Below, piece by piece: positions 41,429-41,989 of a DNA stretch of 41,989 bases. Made by a program: the position numbers and the translations under genes. The DNA is taken from NCBI GenBank assembly GCA_016926755.1, contig JAFGNZ010000204.1:1-41989 (forward strand). Direction: 5' to 3'. The notes beneath the pieces are model-generated. The model was given only the letters and a program-made list of their open reading frames with translations, did no database searches and was not told the DNA's origin. Each line of letters opens with the position of its first letter. Position 1 is the first letter of the stretch. This stretch comes from Myxococcaceae bacterium. Lineage in GTDB: Bacteria; Myxococcota; Myxococcia; Myxococcales; Myxococcaceae.

Positions 41429-41896
41429 ATGAGTGAAGACGACGCTTTCATGCAGCAGGCGCTCACGCTGGCGCGGGAAGCGGCGGCACTCGGAGAGGTC
41501 CCCGTAGGCGCGGTGGCGGTGCATGCGGGCAGGGTGGTCGGCACGGGCTTCAACCGCCGCGAGGTGGACAAGAGCCCGCTGGCCCACGCCGAGCTGCTCG
41601 CGCTGGACGCGGCCTCCAAGGCGCTGGGGGCGTGGCGGCTCACCGGCGTCACGCTGTACGTGACGCTCGAGCCGTGCGCCATGTGCGCGGGCGCGCTGGT
41701 GCAGAGCCGGGTGACGCGGCTGGTGTTCGGGGCGATGGATCCCAAGGCTGGAGCGGTAGGCTCGCTCTACAACCTGGCCGAGGAGCCCCGGCACAACCAC
41801 CGCCTCCAAGTGACGAGTGGCATCCTGGCGGACGAGAGCCGCCTGCTTCTCAAAGCCTTCTTCGAGCGCCTGCGCGAGAAGAAGCGTGACAAGTGA
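41429..41896 (+). CDS. tadA: tRNA-specific adenosine deaminase TadA
   Basis: 155 residues. TadA converts A34 of tRNA-Arg(ACG) to inosine. The zinc site is complete: His53-Ala54-Glu55 (LAHAELLAL) and Pro82-Cys83-Ala-Met-Cys86 (EPCAMC); VPVGAVAVHAG and FGAMDPKAGAVGSLYNL are also typical. No ribosome site is visible between the tRNA 3' end and the ATG, so it may be translated from a transcript released by tRNA processing or from a leaderless start. It lies between tRNA-Arg(ACG), its substrate, and tRNA-Ser(CGA). Confidence 0.97.
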   Translation: MSEDDAFMQQALTLAREAAALGEVPVGAVAVHAGRVVGTGFNRREVDKSPLAHAELLALDAASKALGAWRLTGVTLYVTLEPCAMCAGALVQSRVTRLVFGAMDPKAGAVGSLYNLAEEPRHNHRLQVTSGILADESRLLLKAFFERLREKKRDK

Positions 41897-41903
41897 ATAC
41901 TCT

Positions 41904-41989
41904 GGAGAGCTGGCCGAGTGGTCGAAGGCACCTGACTCGAAATCAGGCATACCGGGAACGGTATCGTAGGTTCGAATCCTACGCTCTCC
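41904..41989 (+). tRNA. tRNA-Ser (anticodon CGA), 3' end cut by window edge
   Basis: GGAGAGC at 41904-41910 pairs with GCTCTCC at 41983-41989; the discriminator base and any CCA lie past the window. Anticodon stem CCTGA/TCAGG encloses CTCGAAA, anticodon CGA at 41938-41940, reading UCG. A long variable arm is present. It begins 7 nt after the tadA stop. Confidence 0.96.

Overview
The window is GC-rich DNA that looks like a chromosome segment of a fruiting myxobacterium (Myxococcota, suborder Cystobacterineae-like; the genus cannot be fixed from sequence alone). The reasons are very high G/C at third codon positions, a Ser/Thr protein kinase beside an ECF-type sigma factor, PEGA/TPR/GYF-type large envelope proteins, CARDB-type secreted proteins, and many decayed gene fragments.

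Layout. (1) 1-2766: the 3' end of an RHS/YD-repeat polymorphic toxin with a variable C-terminal tail, followed by a small candidate immunity gene. (2) 2963-10699: a seven-gene minus-strand operon for the kynurenine branch of tryptophan breakdown (2-aminomuconate semialdehyde dehydrogenase, RidA-type 2-aminomuconate deaminase, 3-hydroxyanthranilate dioxygenase, ACMS decarboxylase, kynureninase, kynurenine 3-monooxygenase, and an atypical SDR). A 4-oxalocrotonate decarboxylase is transcribed divergently. Together they take kynurenine to 2-oxopent-4-enoate; tryptophan dioxygenase, formamidase and the last hydratase/aldolase steps lie elsewhere. (3) 10800-19500: an accessory stretch of intact genes (membrane protein, dCache-type sensor kinase with its ECF sigma factor, CARDB secreted protein, FMN reductase) mixed with debris of a kinase/PEGA protein, a sulfatase, a carboxypeptidase-regulatory-like protein, a glycosyltransferase and a carbohydrate-binding C-terminus.

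(4) 19531-25391: a lipoprotein, a ChaN-family lipoprotein, a sirtuin, then the overlapping trio radC - small DUF3006-like lipoprotein - recQ. (5) 25401-29963: a two-TM protein and a 1218-residue TPR protein with one membrane span, divergent from a small lipoprotein. (6) 29964-35207: a minus-strand set of epimerase, acyltransferase, polysaccharide deacetylase, GT2 glycosyltransferase and FAD amine-oxidase-like genes, probably for a cell-surface glycan or glycolipid, ending at an intrinsic terminator.

(7) 35376-39623: a 1415-residue protein with an N-terminal zinc ribbon, proline-rich tandem repeats, a GYF domain, one membrane span and TPRs, resembling the architecture of myxobacterial gliding-machinery proteins. 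(8) 39679-41989: a translation island with serS, tRNA-Ser(UGA), tRNA-Ser(GCU), tRNA-Arg(ACG), tadA and tRNA-Ser(CGA). The synthetase sits with three of its own tRNAs, and the A34 deaminase sits with its tRNA substrate.

Most other long open frames are antisense shadows caused by high GC3 and were ignored. No CRISPR array, rRNA or intact insertion sequence was seen.
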